DNA from: Eopsaltria australis
Taxonomy: Eukaryota; Chordata; Aves; Passeriformes; Petroicidae
Assembly: GCA_034509425.1 (NCBI GenBank)
Contig: JAVTVJ010000837.1
Span: 310,001 to 374,000 of the forward strand
Length of the DNA stretch: 64,000 nucleotides
Direction: 5' to 3'
The translations under genes and the position numbers were made by a program. This document shows, in pieces, positions 49,501-60,769 of the stretch. The stretch's first letter is position 1. The number at the start of each line of letters is the position of its first letter. Below the pieces are notes generated by a model. That model had not been told where the DNA came from. It saw nothing but the letters and a program-made list of their open reading frames with translations, and ran no database searches.

Positions 49501-50340
49501 GATGCAGGAGGAGTCAGTGAGGCTTAAAGGGGTGTGATTAATTGGGTCAGTTCTTTGAACCCTATTCTGCAAACATTGTTTTTGATGTGGCTTTTATTCA
49601 GGCAAACCCATGGATTTCATTAAGTGGATTTTTTAGCAGAATGAGGAATTGAGCGCAGTTTCCAGCCTCTGCTATCTATAAATTACTGAAGTAGACTAAA
49701 AATGAAAGTGACAGTTTTCCCTGTAGATAAAAAGCCTGGGAAATCTGTGCAGATGTCTTAATTAGCCCATTTGTGACTCTTCCTCCATGAGATGAAGAGA
49801 GTACCCTGACAAGCAGTAGTTGTGATGCTTGAACACAAGTGATGGAATTGTTCTCCTGAGAGATTGTCAGAGAAGTATGCCTGATTGTTGGAAGCCATAG
49901 TAGTTAGAAATCCAAGGCTTATGAAGGAGAGACTGCTCCAGAAATAATTATTCTATTTGAAAGTAAAATATGTGTTATCTTGTTAAAGCAAACAAACCAA
50001 AAGTTATAATTCATTTAACTGTTCAAATTACAATTAATTTTTGCTGCAGTTGTGGTTGGCTGAGGACCCAGAAAATGCAGTGATTACCAGTAAAGTTGAT
50101 CCCTTTTTATTAAGGCAGTCACTATAGTGGGAAAAATAGTAAAACTTTTGCTCCTACTGAAGTAGGAGCACCTGAAGAATTTCTGATTTTTTTTATGTAT
50201 ATATGTTAATTGTTTAATAAGAGGTTTCACCTCTGCACACAAATGTCCTTCCTTGATTCCAATTAACATCCAAGAATCACATTCAAGGGAAAACTATAGT
50301 TTTTTTCTATTACAGTGAGTGCTGAGCATCCCCCCTCCCC
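46545..50340. other. No gene seen; GC-raised purine-rich patch at 48,220-48,780
   Basis: Mostly AT-rich, with a poly-T run at 48,039-48,060. 48,220-48,780 is richer in G and CpG than its surroundings, with GAGG/GGGA words. It shows no exon, but could be a regulatory element or a non-coding RNA exon (donor-like AAAAG|GTACTG near 48,394). Confidence 0.5.
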
Positions 50341-50344
50341 CGTC

Positions 50345-50490
50345 CACTAAAAAAAACAAAACAACCACAAAACAAAACAAAAAAAAAACCAAAAAACCAA
50401 ACAAGCAAACAAACAAACAAAAAAAAAAAAAAAAACACCAAAAAAACCAACCAAACAAACAAACAAACAAAAGCCCCCCAAAAAACCCAA
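50345..50490. repeat. A-rich (CAAA)n low-complexity tract
   Basis: A and C only for about 140 bp on the plus strand. The Phe/Leu/Cys frames opposite are artefacts. Confidence 0.9.
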
Positions 50491-50854
50491 AAACCAGCAT
50501 GTTTATTTGACACAGATTGCTCCAGGAAAAGTTGAATACTTGTGTAGCTTTGTTTAGGACCAGGAAAGCAGAGAAGTTGTGGCCTCCCTTATATTCATTA
50601 TAAGGCCTTGAGTATTCCTGGCATGATACTGGCCCAGCACCCAAGAGACCAGCACCATCACCTGCATTTGAAAAGCCATGGATGCTCAGGATCAGCAGCA
50701 TTTCCCTGGAGGCTGTGTCACCTTGCAGTGCTTATGGTATTTTTCATGAGACTCAGCACTGGAAGAATACCTGAAGCTAACAATAAGTTTGGAGTTGCAG
50801 GTGTTCACACCAATTTTCATTATCAGGTTTCTTGTGATAAGCAGAATGGAGGTT

Positions 50855-52028
50855 TGATGTTAACTAAATGGATATACAAGGTTCTGCACCTGGGTCAGGG
50901 AAATGCCAGGCACAAATATAGGCAGAGCAGAGAATGGGTGGGAGTAGCCCTAAGGAGAAGGACTTGGGGTGTTGGTGGATGTTGCTGTTGGGGAGGACAG
51001 GACACACATGGACAGTGCTTTGGACAAGGGCGAAAAGCTGTTTATTCAAAGAAGCAGCATCTTTTATACACTTTTACATGCTATCATTTGTGTTGCCTAT
51101 TCACTGGCTACTAAATTGCTACCATAGATTAATTGGCAGTTGTTTAGATACAATGTATTACTATTGGTTACCTATAGCATAAACATTCAGGCATGAAGAA
51201 AAATAACAGACATGGTGCTGTTCATCTCTTTCTATTGTTTAAATTCCTTACTTCTGTTTATGCTGCATTCTCATGGGTAGGAGCTGATTATTTTTCTTCT
51301 CATGGATTTTCTCACGAATAGAAGCTAACCAAATTCAAACGAAGGTCCGTGAAGCTTTCAGGCCAGCTGTCGGCCTCAACAGGCGTATGAGAATCTCAAG
51401 ATGAGCTGGCAAGGATCTCAGACAGGCCAGAAAGCCAAAAATGTCCTGAAGCAGCAAAAGTAGTGTGGGCAGCAGGTCAAGGGGGGTGATTCCACACCCC
51501 CACTCAGGTGAGACCCTTCCTGCAGTGCTGCATCCAGCTCTGGGGTCCCACTACAGAGGGACATGGATCTGTTGGAGCAAGTCCAGAGAAGGCCATGAAG
51601 ATGCTCTGAGGCTGGAACCCCTCTGCTATGGAGACAGGCTGAGACAGTTGGGATTGCACAGCCTGGAGAAGAGAAGGTTCTGGGGAGACCCTAGAGACCC
51701 TTCCAGTCTGTAAAGGTACTTCAAGAGAGTTGGAGAGGGACTTCTGAAAAGGATCTGGAGTGTCAGGACAGTGGGGAATTTCTTCAAACTGACAGGGATC
51801 AGGTTTAGATTAGGCATTGGGAAGAAATTCTTCCCTGTGAGGGTGCTGAGGCCCTGGCAGAGATCTCTCAGGGAAGCTGTGACTGACCCATCCTGTGAAA
51901 TGTTCAAGGCCAGGATGGATGGGGCTTTGAATGAGCACTGGTGACATCCCTGCCCATGGCAGGGGTGTTGGAATTAGACACCCTTTGAGTGTCCCTTCCA
52001 ACCCAAACCATTCTGTGATTTGATGTGA
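50855..52028 (+). mobile_element. CR1 LINE 3' part, split by an LTR insertion
   Basis: Left part 50,855-50,979 contains a decayed end of the reverse-transcriptase ORF (KVLHLGQGNARHKY, then 'gacttggggtgttggtgga'). The element resumes at about 51,382 with 'gatgagctggcaaggatctcagacaggccag' and continues through 'gtccagagaaggccatgaag' and 'gaagaaattcttccctgtga' to a tail ATTCTGTGATTTGATGTGATG. Removing the 402-bp insert restores normal CR1 order. Confidence 0.92.
50980..51381 (-). mobile_element. Solo ERV LTR nested in CR1 (antisense)
   Basis: 402 bp bounded by TGTTG...CAACA. Read on the minus strand it has TATAAAAG near 51,060 followed by AATAAA near 51,040, the usual LTR order. It is flanked by GGTGGA (left) and GGCGTA (right), an imperfect 6-bp target duplication. 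It is younger than the CR1 that it interrupts. Confidence 0.88.
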
Positions 52029-52029
52029 T

Positions 52030-53900
52030 GTGGTACTCTGCTTGCTTTTTCCATTGTTTTTTAATAGCTGATAGCTGTGAAACTGAAGCAGAAATAAACA
52101 TTTGAAATGTTTCCTAGTTTTGGTATAGAGTATTATTCTACTATTTAAAAAGCGTAAATACTGTAAATGAAACAATAAAAATACTAAATGGTTTTGCCAT
52201 TTACCCAAACACTCTCCCAATATCTCCCTACTGCAAAACGGAAACAAGAAGGAACTCAAAATTTTCCTCAGGCTAAAGAAAATAAATCAGATTTCTTGTC
52301 TTTTGAAGTTCAAATGGGACAAAACCAAAGCTGTTCTAAATTCCCTCCCTGAGATGACAGATAAACAACGGAGCACATGATGGCTGCCCTTGCTCAGGGC
52401 AGCAGTTTTGCTCTCTCACAGTGGTGAGAACGGGCTGTTCTGTTACTGCAGCTGTGACACATTTACCCTCTCCTCACCTGTACAAGGCAGCATGTCAGAA
52501 AGGTCCTGAGCCCTCCCTGTACCTGGCTCGGCAGAACTCACCCCAGAGCAGGTGTGGCTTGGTCCACTAAGTCTCAGATTTGGTTGACAGCCTATGTCTG
52601 AAGGGTTCTTATACCAGCAGGTTCAGCTGGAAACACAGGTTTAGTCTTTGGCCTTGTGGAATGCACAATAACAAAGGAACAAAGCACCTATAGAGACACT
52701 TAATGGAGTTTTATCTGTATTCTGTCCTGAAGTGAATGTTACCCAGACTTCCAGCTTGATGTTCCCTGCAGGCATTCCTGTTGGGGATGTGGGTGTGTGG
52801 ATGTGTGTGGATGTGTGTGCTCCATTCAGAAGCTGCCTGCGGAAAAGAGTTGGCCCAATGTCCTGCAGCATTTTATGCCCTTTTGCAGGCTGATGTGGAC
52901 AAAAACTAAGGCTCCCACATCTCTGGAATGCATTAATTATGTGAGTGCACAGGCAGCTCCTCCTGCAATTCCCACTTGGCGTTCCAGGCTCAGGATGAAC
53001 CACATTGCCCACCAGATATGGTGGGGGAAAGGAGGAAGGAATATCTTTTATCACTGTCACACTCCTCCAAGTCCCTTTTTATAGGAGCTGCAGGTGAGAA
53101 GAATATCAGTTTATTCAGAGTTGTTCCAGCTGAAATAAAAAAAAAAAAAAGCAACTTCACATTGATAAACTCCTGGTGTTTCATTAGAAACAGCTGGATG
53201 ACAACCTCTGCAATGTCATCTGTATAACTCAGGAGCAGTACAAACATTAGTTAAGAATGAATACTGCTAATAAAAATCACTGTCAAGATCTTTCATGCAT
53301 TACCCATCTCCAAGTTTCCTTGCAGCCAGGGAAATGGAACAATGGAGGGCAAGCTGCCCAACAACCAGCAGAATTCAGGCCTTTGTTTCAAAGGGGAGGA
53401 ACTGAGTTTCCAAAACAAGCTTCTTTCACTCCTTGTAAGATCTTTTCTAGCTCAGTAGCACTTGAAGGCTTGCACATCTGAGCTGACTGCAGCTGTGTCC
53501 CATCCTGCAGAGTGTGGGGCACGTGTGATGCTTGCTGCCGAAATGGGATCTTGGCATGACACTCTGGTACCTGGGAATGCACCCTAGTCACAGGCTTATT
53601 TTAATTAGGATTAAGAGGAGCTATGTTACATGGTTACGCATATATATGCAAATTGGGCAAGGTTTCTGAGTAAACAAAGCTCTGTCTGCCAGGAGGCAGC
53701 AAATGGTGAATTGCAAATGAGGTACCTGAGAGATCCTGTATTTGTTCAGTTGTTCATCCTTTCCAGAACTTGATAATCCAGGTTCCAACAGAAATAATAG
53801 AAGCCTCAGAATTAGGAGTATTGTAGCACCTGTAAACCAGTGGTGCAGAGGAGCTGCTACCTCCCCCCTGTCTCCTGCAGATTTTGGTTTTGAATGGGCA
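52030..53900. other. No gene seen
   Basis: AT-average spacer with short open frames on both strands and no recognised exon, RNA gene or repeat. Confidence 0.5.
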
Positions 53901-53949
53901 GCTGCCCATGGGCAACTTCTGTCTTGTTGACCCTGTGTTCCTGGTCCCT

Positions 53950-54830
53950 GTGGGTGGCTGAGGAGTTGCTTGCAGCCAATATCCTCCTTCTCGAGTGGCT
54001 GCTGGCCCTTCTCCAGCATGCTGGCCAAAATGCAGCCACAGCAAGGAGACCTCTGGCAATCCAGACATCTGCCTGGAGCCAAACCTGCTGAGACCAGCCA
54101 GCAGGATGAGGCCTCCTGTTGAAAGCTGTGATGGAGCTGATGGAGAAGATGTGTCTGGACCAGCTAGCTGCAGCTTTTCTGTCCCTCCAGAATTTGGGTG
54201 CTCAGAAGTCCCTGGCAACCCAACAAATGCTGGTGGGAAACTGCTGGAAGGGTTGCTCCACATCCACAGCCTTCTGTGCAGGGGGCTGCTTCACAACTTT
54301 TCAGACACTTGGGCTGAGACCAAGGCTTTGATGTGTGCAGGTGAAGGTGCTGGTGGAGTTTATGACTGAAAACTAAGTGGGAAGGTGATGGCTGGCCTCT
54401 CCTGTCCACCAGCTGAGGAGACCCCCGTGGCCAGTGACAGGTACAAGGAGGAACTAGAGTGCTGTCACGGACTGAGACTTGCGATAACAGTAACCTCAAA
54501 GTCAGGAAGATAGCAGGCAAAGGGCTCTGGGTGGGTTTTGCTTCAGGTGTTCTTGACTTCCAAGAAGACACTTTGCTGCACACACTTGTGCTTTGTAGAC
54601 AAGCATTTGGAAGAGCGAAGCAGAACAGCAGGACAGATAGGATTACCAGGCAAAAGCCTGACTGGATGCATCCTCCTCTCTGGCAGACATCCTCAAAGAA
54701 GATGCGAGAGACACAGGTCTGGAATCCAAAAGGCAGGTATATGTCAGCCCCACAAATACTGGGATACGGTGTCATGGGCAGTGAGGCACTTCCTGCTGTG
54801 CCTCCTGGAGGCAGCTCATCTCTTGTAATC
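53950..54830 (+). pseudogene. Decayed RhoGAP (ARHGAP20/TAGAP-like) copy
   Basis: Plus-strand relative of the minus-strand gene at 27-29 kb. 53,950-54,050 reads VAEELLAANILLLEWLLALL, matching exon 4 of that gene, but the acceptor AG is lost. A frameshift is then needed to reach ICLEPNLLRP, the counterpart of ICVGPNLLSPP. The last exon is recognisable after GTGTGCAG (near 54,341): VKVLVEFMTEN is followed at once by TAA, earlier than in the intact gene. Downstream, 54,520-54,830 aligns with 26,880-27,180 of the minus strand, so this is a genomic, not processed, duplicate. Earlier exons were not found. It is a broken member of a local RhoGAP family. Confidence 0.8.
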
Positions 54831-54834
54831 ATGA

Positions 54835-55530
54835 GATTCCTCCTGCCCCCTCAATAATACATTGTACCCAAGATGGGAGTTTTTTTCTCAAATGTATTAG
54901 GAGTGTATTTAATCAAATTCCAAAATTTTCTCTGGAAAAATGGAGGAAGCATAGCTATCAAGTTGACAGGGCTTTTGCTCAGCTCCAACTTCATCTCAGC
55001 TTCATCCAGTCTGTTTTGGGATGGGTGGACTGCGCAAGATGTGGATGATGAAAACCAACATCTTCTCCACAGAACTGAGGTGGTGATTTGGCTATTGGTC
55101 ACTTACACCTCTAGGCTGTCTTCTTCCAGGTGTTAACCCCAAACTGCCTGGTTTAGACACCTCCAGCTTTGCTTCTAAACACCCCTGAGAATGTGGCAGA
55201 GTTCTTGGTAGATGTGGAATGGCAGATGAGCCTTTCAGAGGAAAAATTGAGGTTTCTTTGGTTAAAGACAAGAACTGACTCCAGTGAATACTGGCTTTCC
55301 CTACTAAACTGCACTGTGAAGTGGACAAGTTTGCAGGGTCCCTCCAGGAAAATGAAAATCAAAGACAAAAAAGGTATTAGAAGCCAGGAAAAATGAGACA
55401 GAATTAAGAAAGATGGGCAGCAGAGCCTGGGATGCTTGACCTGCTCAATCCTCCTGCATTTTCTCTGTTCCCTTCTTCTTCTCTCTTCCTCCTTTTCTGG
55501 CTGGCATTCTAAGTGCTGCTATAAGTCAGA
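54835..55530. other. No gene seen
   Basis: Between the RhoGAP relic and a CR1 copy. A frame at 55,169-55,396 is open on the plus strand, but I cannot place it in a family. Confidence 0.45.
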
Positions 55531-55534
55531 ATGA

Positions 55535-55765
55535 CATGGAGCTGTTTCAGGGGGTGTTAGGTTGGATATCAGGAAAAGGTTTTTCACCCAGGGCTTTTTG
55601 AGCACTGCAACAAGCTCCCCAGGGAAGAGGTCATGGCACAAAGCCTGACAGGGTTCAAGAATCATTTCAACATGGTGGGATTCATGAACCTGTGTTGTGC
55701 AGGCCAGAAGTTCAATTTCGAGATCCTGATAGGTCTCTTCCAACTCAGGATATTTTATGATCCTA
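55535..55765 (+). mobile_element. CR1 LINE, 3' end fragment
   Basis: 'ggttggatatcaggaaaaggtttttcaccca', 'ggggtcttccaactcaggatattttatgatcct'-like layout: CR1 3' end with a degenerate tail. Confidence 0.8.
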
Positions 55766-56189
55766 ATTTGGCCCAAATAGCTGGCAAGGGAGGGTGAAGA
55801 ACAGCATTGTGCAGGGTGTGGAAAGAACTCCATGGCCCCCTCACCCTCCACCCCAAGTCCTGCTGTGTGGCACAGGGGCCCCATGCACCTCTGCACATGC
55901 ATGGGGCTCTACGGGCATCACGCACAGGGAGAAGGTGCCGGACGCATCCCATCATCAAAGCCAGCACTAGTTCTCTTCTGGGCTGTAGTGACCCTGCCCT
56001 GGGTGAGTTCCCGACCTTGAAGAACACTGGTCTGGTGAGCAGCTCGGTCAGGACCCTAAACTTCAGCTTTAACTTCCAGGTGTGCAAAGAATTAGTGGGT
56101 GAAATCTGCTGGGATCTGTCCATAGGAACAGAGGGCCTGACCAGAGCTGGTAACTCTTTAAAGAGACTTTTCTTGGAGCAGAAGACCTT

Positions 56190-57430
56190 TCTAAGATGAT
56201 GTGTAAGGAACCAAGTAAGGCAGACAGGAAAACACTGCAGATAAGCAGGGATCTGCTCCTGAAACTGAGGAGTAAGAGGAAACACACTCCAGTGGGAGCA
56301 GGGACTGGTGACCGGGGGAGAGTACAAGGATACTGTTTGGATATGTAAGGGTGGGATCAGTGAAGCCAAGGCAAAAATAAAGCAGGACTTAGAAAGGGGT
56401 ATGGGAGTAGCAAGAAGGGATTCTAGAAGGACATCAGTCGAAAATAAAAAAGGCTAAGGACAACGTACCCCTGATAAATGAGAAGAGAGGACTGGTGACA
56501 GCAAATATGGAGAGGGCTGAGGCACTCAGTGAGTTCTTTGCCTTAGACTTCAGTGGCCATCAAGTTCTCTGTGTCTCTTGATTCCCTGATGCTGCAGGTG
56601 GGGACTGGGGAAGTGGATTCCCCCCATTGTCAGTGAAGGGCAGGTTCAAGAGTACCTGACTGAACTGAAAGGCACAAGCCTATGGGACCTGGTGAGGTGC
56701 ATCCCAGTGCCCTGAGGAATGATGTTATTGCCGGGCACTTTTGTGATATTTGGAGAGTCACAGCAGTCAGGCAAAGTCCCCAGCGATTGTAAAAAAGGAA
56801 GCATCAATCCCATTTTTAAAAAGGGGACAAAGGAAGACTCAGGGGACTACTGACCTTCTGGTGGCCTTCTGTGATGGAGTGACTGCATTGATTGGCAAGG
56901 GAAGACTGACTGGTGTCATCTACCTAAGCCTCTGTAAGGCCTTTGACATGGTCCCACATGATATCCTCATGTCCAGATTAGGGAGACATGCAACAGAAGG
57001 GTGGACTACTTGATGGATAAGGAATTGGCTGGGTGGATGCTGACAGAGTGTTGTGGTCAATGGCCCAGTGTCCAGGGAAGGCTGATGACAAGTGTTATCC
57101 CTCAGGGCTGTGTCTTGGGGCAGGTGCCCTTTACTGCTTTTATTGATGACACAGACAGTGGGATTGACTGGACCCCCAGCACTCTTGTAGATGACACCAA
57201 GCTGTGTGGTGCAGCTGACACAACAGAAGGATGGGATCCATCCAGAGGTACCTGGTTCTGAACTTGAGAAGTGGGTCCACAACAACCTCATGAGATTCAA
57301 CAAGGCCAGGTGCTGGTGCTACACCTGGGTCAGGATAATCTTAGGCATAAGCACAGACCTGGAGAAAAAGTCCTGTGGAGAAGGATGGATGCTGGTGTCT
57401 GCTGGTGGATGAAAGGCTGGACATGAACAA
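56190..57430 (+). mobile_element. CR1 LINE, degenerate reverse-transcriptase ORF fragment
   Basis: Translates, across many stops and shifts, into CR1 ORF2 blocks in order: a linker region with [16 protein letters not shown] (near 56,805-56,855), an internal deletion, then [19 protein letters not shown] (56,926-56,982), SVIPQGCVLG (57,092-57,120) and LVDDTKLCGA (57,184-57,213, with the catalytic F/YADD box changed to VDD). It stops near 57,430 without a 3' UTR, so it is truncated at both ends. Confidence 0.92.
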
Positions 57431-57434
57431 CCCT

Positions 57435-58330
57435 TTAAAAAAGACACCTTTATTTATGTCCTTTAACACAAGCTATTTCTCACACCACATAGAGAGGTAT
57501 GACGCAGCAAATGCTCTAAGCAGCCAAACACCTCTTGAGGGAGGACTGCCCCTCTAGAGTAAGTAATATGAGAGTGGAAGATAACGCGAGAGGCTACAAG
57601 GCTAAAATTAAACGAATTTCTGAAAGCAGTAAGGACAACATTCAAATCCATTAAAAACATTTAGTTATCACAGACAGTTCATCCTCTCTTGCTGCCTTGA
57701 TAATTGCTTCTGTATTTACAGGTACAGACAGAAAAGGAGGTTGAGAAATAGAAAATAGCATTGAAATCATAACAGAAAGAAAAACAAGAAAATAGAAATC
57801 AGGAAAGTAAATAAAAATGGAAACAGGCGATTAAAAGTCTAACTCTGAACTGTATGCATAAATTTTAGTAAACTGAAGGGTTTTCTGAAATTTTTTTTAA
57901 AATATGAAATGGCCATCCAATGGCAGATGTTTAACTTCTGTATAATGAAAGTTAATTAACAATGTAGTATGTCTTTTGATTCTGGAAAATTGCAGTTGTA
58001 TAAAGAGTTAGAAGGCAACTTCAAACAGGAAACTTACTCCTGATGAATATCTATTTATGATTCATTGAGACCGTACAACTTTGGTAAGTGAACAACCAGT
58101 TTTGTTATGCATAGAGTCCATGGCAGATATTTGTGTATCTAAGTATAATCTTTGTTCTTTAATTTCCTCTTTAATTTTTTCTTCTTAAAATGGTTATTAA
58201 ACTCATGTATTTTTCTGACATTACTAGATTATTTTCATTTACCATAGCTAACGAACGCTATCTGTACTCCTGTTGCACATTTTTAGTGGGAAATGTGGAA
58301 ACATGATTTTAGTAAGAACAGCTCTAAACT
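57435..58330. other. No gene seen; AT-rich
   Basis: Very AT-rich, no recognised feature. Confidence 0.55.
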
Positions 58331-58333
58331 TAC

Positions 58334-58549
58334 ACATTGCTGAAAAAAAGTGTGGGCAGGCAATGGGCGGAGCTTCTGCAGGAGCAGGTTAAGTAGTTTA
58401 GGGTACTTCTTTCTGTAAAATTCACGTGCTGGGTCACTCAGTCTTAAACACTTATCCGGGGGATCATAAGGTGGTTTAAAATAGCTCAGAACTTTCAAAA
58501 CATGCTGAGTGTATACCATCCCTTTCCTGGCTCCAAATATCAGCAGCAT
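58334..58549 (-). CDS. Candidate first coding exon of an unrecognised gene
   Basis: Minus strand: an ATG at 58,549 opens 72 codons that end exactly before a consensus donor TGT|GTAAGT (58,333-58,328), phase 0. The peptide is basic and proline-containing (KPPYDPPDKCL, LSDPAREFYRKKYPKLL, LLLQKLRPLPAH) and looks like real protein rather than random frame: no low complexity and amphipathic Leu/Lys spacing. In human, SPATA9 lies on this strand between RFESD and RHOBTB3. The peptide does not match the SPATA9 sequence I know, so I give no name. No second exon was found downstream to the left. It could also be an internal exon entered at TTTGGAGCCAG. Confidence 0.45.
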
Positions 58550-58559
58550 CTCCGGACAA

Positions 58560-60405
58560 GGTGCTACTTTTCTGAGTACCTTGTGGGAGAGGACACCCAG
58601 GCAGCAGAGATTTCTTAAAGGGGTTTGATCAGTAGGTGTGGCCAGGCAGCCCCGGAAGGGATCTTTCCCTGCTCCCTAGTGAGGATCACGTGTCACTTCC
58701 CCATTCTTTGTGGTGCATGCTCCATGCCCACCTCTCCCTGCAGCTCAGCCTCAGCACAAGTCCAAGTCAACAAGCCTTGGGGAGGGGAACCAGGGTAGGT
58801 TGGGGTGGGGCTGATGCTCCTCTGCATGACATGCTGGTCTGTGTCCACCTTGTGGCAATGGCTTCCTTCGCTAAAGCAGCAGAAACAATATATAAACTAC
58901 TTTTTCTAGATCCTTTGACTAAAGCAATTTGTAACAGTCTTTAAACTACAACATGAGACTTTCAGGGTACAACTCTGCATCTACAGTTGGGGATTTTCAC
59001 CAGTGTGAGTGGTGTTTCTTCTTCTGCAGCATGTTGTCTTTCAGCCCTTCACCTCTGCAGCAGGTGGCATTTAGGCACCAGATGGGTCCCCTCCTCGTAG
59101 CACACTTGTTTCTTTCACTGCCAAAGGCAGCAAGCTTGTCAGACAGTTCTTGTGTGGGACACCTGCAGCAGCAGACCTGGCTCTTGTTTTCCACATCTCA
59201 CCCTCACAGGTTAGCAGCTTTCCATAGCTTGCTAGTTGCTCGCTAGCAAATGTTCTGCCACAAACTGGATCTGGTTTTAAATTTAAAAGTGACATTTTTC
59301 TTTCTCCTTCTCCTCTCATCAGATAATTTCCCACTCCCTTCATATTTTTGTTTTGAGATTGCACTGATGCCTTTCCTTTGGTCCTAAAATTAAGAGCCAG
59401 TCACAGTTATATTACCTTGGTAGTAAGGATTTTTAAGGTGCACCATTTCGCCAAGATGGAATGTGCCAAAATGCACACTCATGATAGATCAAGTATACAA
59501 TGTTACAGACCTAGCAGATTAGCATATCTAACAATTCCCCAATGAGAGGCTTGAATGAATAGCATGACATCTCCTTATCCTGAAGTATTCCCCCTATATG
59601 GGCCTAATCTTTGTTTACAGGATATGTTCTACAGGGCACCTAGGTTTCTCCAGATAGTGTAGGGCTTTCCAGCCTCCAAGTTTGAGGCTTTTAAGAGGTT
59701 TGGTCTCCTGGCTTAACAGAATACCAGGACCATGCTGAGTTATTGGACTTATGGAATTACAAATATGCATGCTAAGGGCACTGAGAATACATTAAAGGTA
59801 TATAAAAGAAAAGGCAATGGCATGGCATCAGCACTGGTATACTTGATCTGGTACACTAAGACTAGAAAAAAGGAGTAGTAAAAATAGATGTTAATAAATG
59901 GACAGGATTAGATAAAATTTTTGAAAACAGTAATCAGAAACTGTGGCAAGGGAAAAAAAAGAATTGTGTCTGGGGTCTGTGTAACATAGGAGGCTACCAA
60001 TATATTCAAAAACTCTTTTAGTAGGGCCTGAGGAATGCCAAAGCAGTGGGAGCAGCTACCACTCCTGGTGAGATGACACAATCTGTGACAGAAAATGAGA
60101 TCCAGGGATGAATACAGTCTGTTGGGAAGCTGTTGGAGAGACTCCAGTGAAGTCCAGCATCACTGGCTTCTGGAGGAAGGGTGGTAAGTATGCCAAGAAA
60201 GGGGGTCGTGTGGGCATAATAATCCTCTTGCACTTTCAAAAAGCCTTTGAGAAGCTTTTTGCAAAGCTTATTAAACTTTGTAAAGAAAATAAGTTGCCAC
60301 AAGATTGGATGAGAGGTTGGTTTTGGAGTTGAAAGCTGGTGTAAGAAGAGGAAGTGAGGGACAGGGCTTAGTGGTCACTCTCCAGGAAGGAGGAGATTTG
60401 TACAG
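58560..60405. other. No recognised gene
   Basis: 60,100-60,340 has a frame KAFEKLFAKLIKL that may be an old LINE fragment. Otherwise I see nothing. Confidence 0.45.
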
Positions 60406-60411
60406 TCAGGG

Positions 60412-60480
60412 GATAATTCAGGTCAGAAGGGACCTCTGGAGGTCATCTAACGCAGCCTCCTCTCCAAGCATGTCTAAAGG
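60412..60480 (-). mobile_element. CR1-like 3' end fragment (antisense)
   Basis: Short: 'aggtcagaagggacctctggaggtcatctaacgcagcctcc' is the complement of a CR1 3' end motif. Confidence 0.7.
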
Positions 60481-60599
60481 GCTAAGGTTATGCAAGGACT
60501 TCTTCTCTGAAACTTGAATATGTCCAAGGATGGCTGTTCCAAACTTGACACAAAAGCCTTTGAATTGGAACCATTTTTTCTTGATGCCTCTACCTGTGA

Positions 60600-60765
60600 C
60601 CTCTAGAAAGCAGTCAACAGTGAAACCTGTTAGGCTGGAGGGACATTGGGCTCCGGCTGTGAGTGCCTGTGCCATCCCTGAAACAGACTTGAATATGCAG
60701 GGTGGGGTTGAACTTGGTGGTCCTTAAGGTCCTTTTCAACTCAAACCATTCTGTGGTTTATGTCT
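60600..60765 (+). mobile_element. CR1-like 3' end fragment
   Basis: Ends 'gttgaacttggtggtccttaaggtccttttcaactcaaaccattctgtggtttatg', the typical CR1 3' terminus. Confidence 0.8.
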
Positions 60766-60769
60766 GGAA

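Noticed and set aside
50294..50701. 135-codon frame rich in Phe/Cys/Leu that looks membrane-like
   Set aside because: Antisense of an A/C-only low-complexity tract, not a transmembrane protein.
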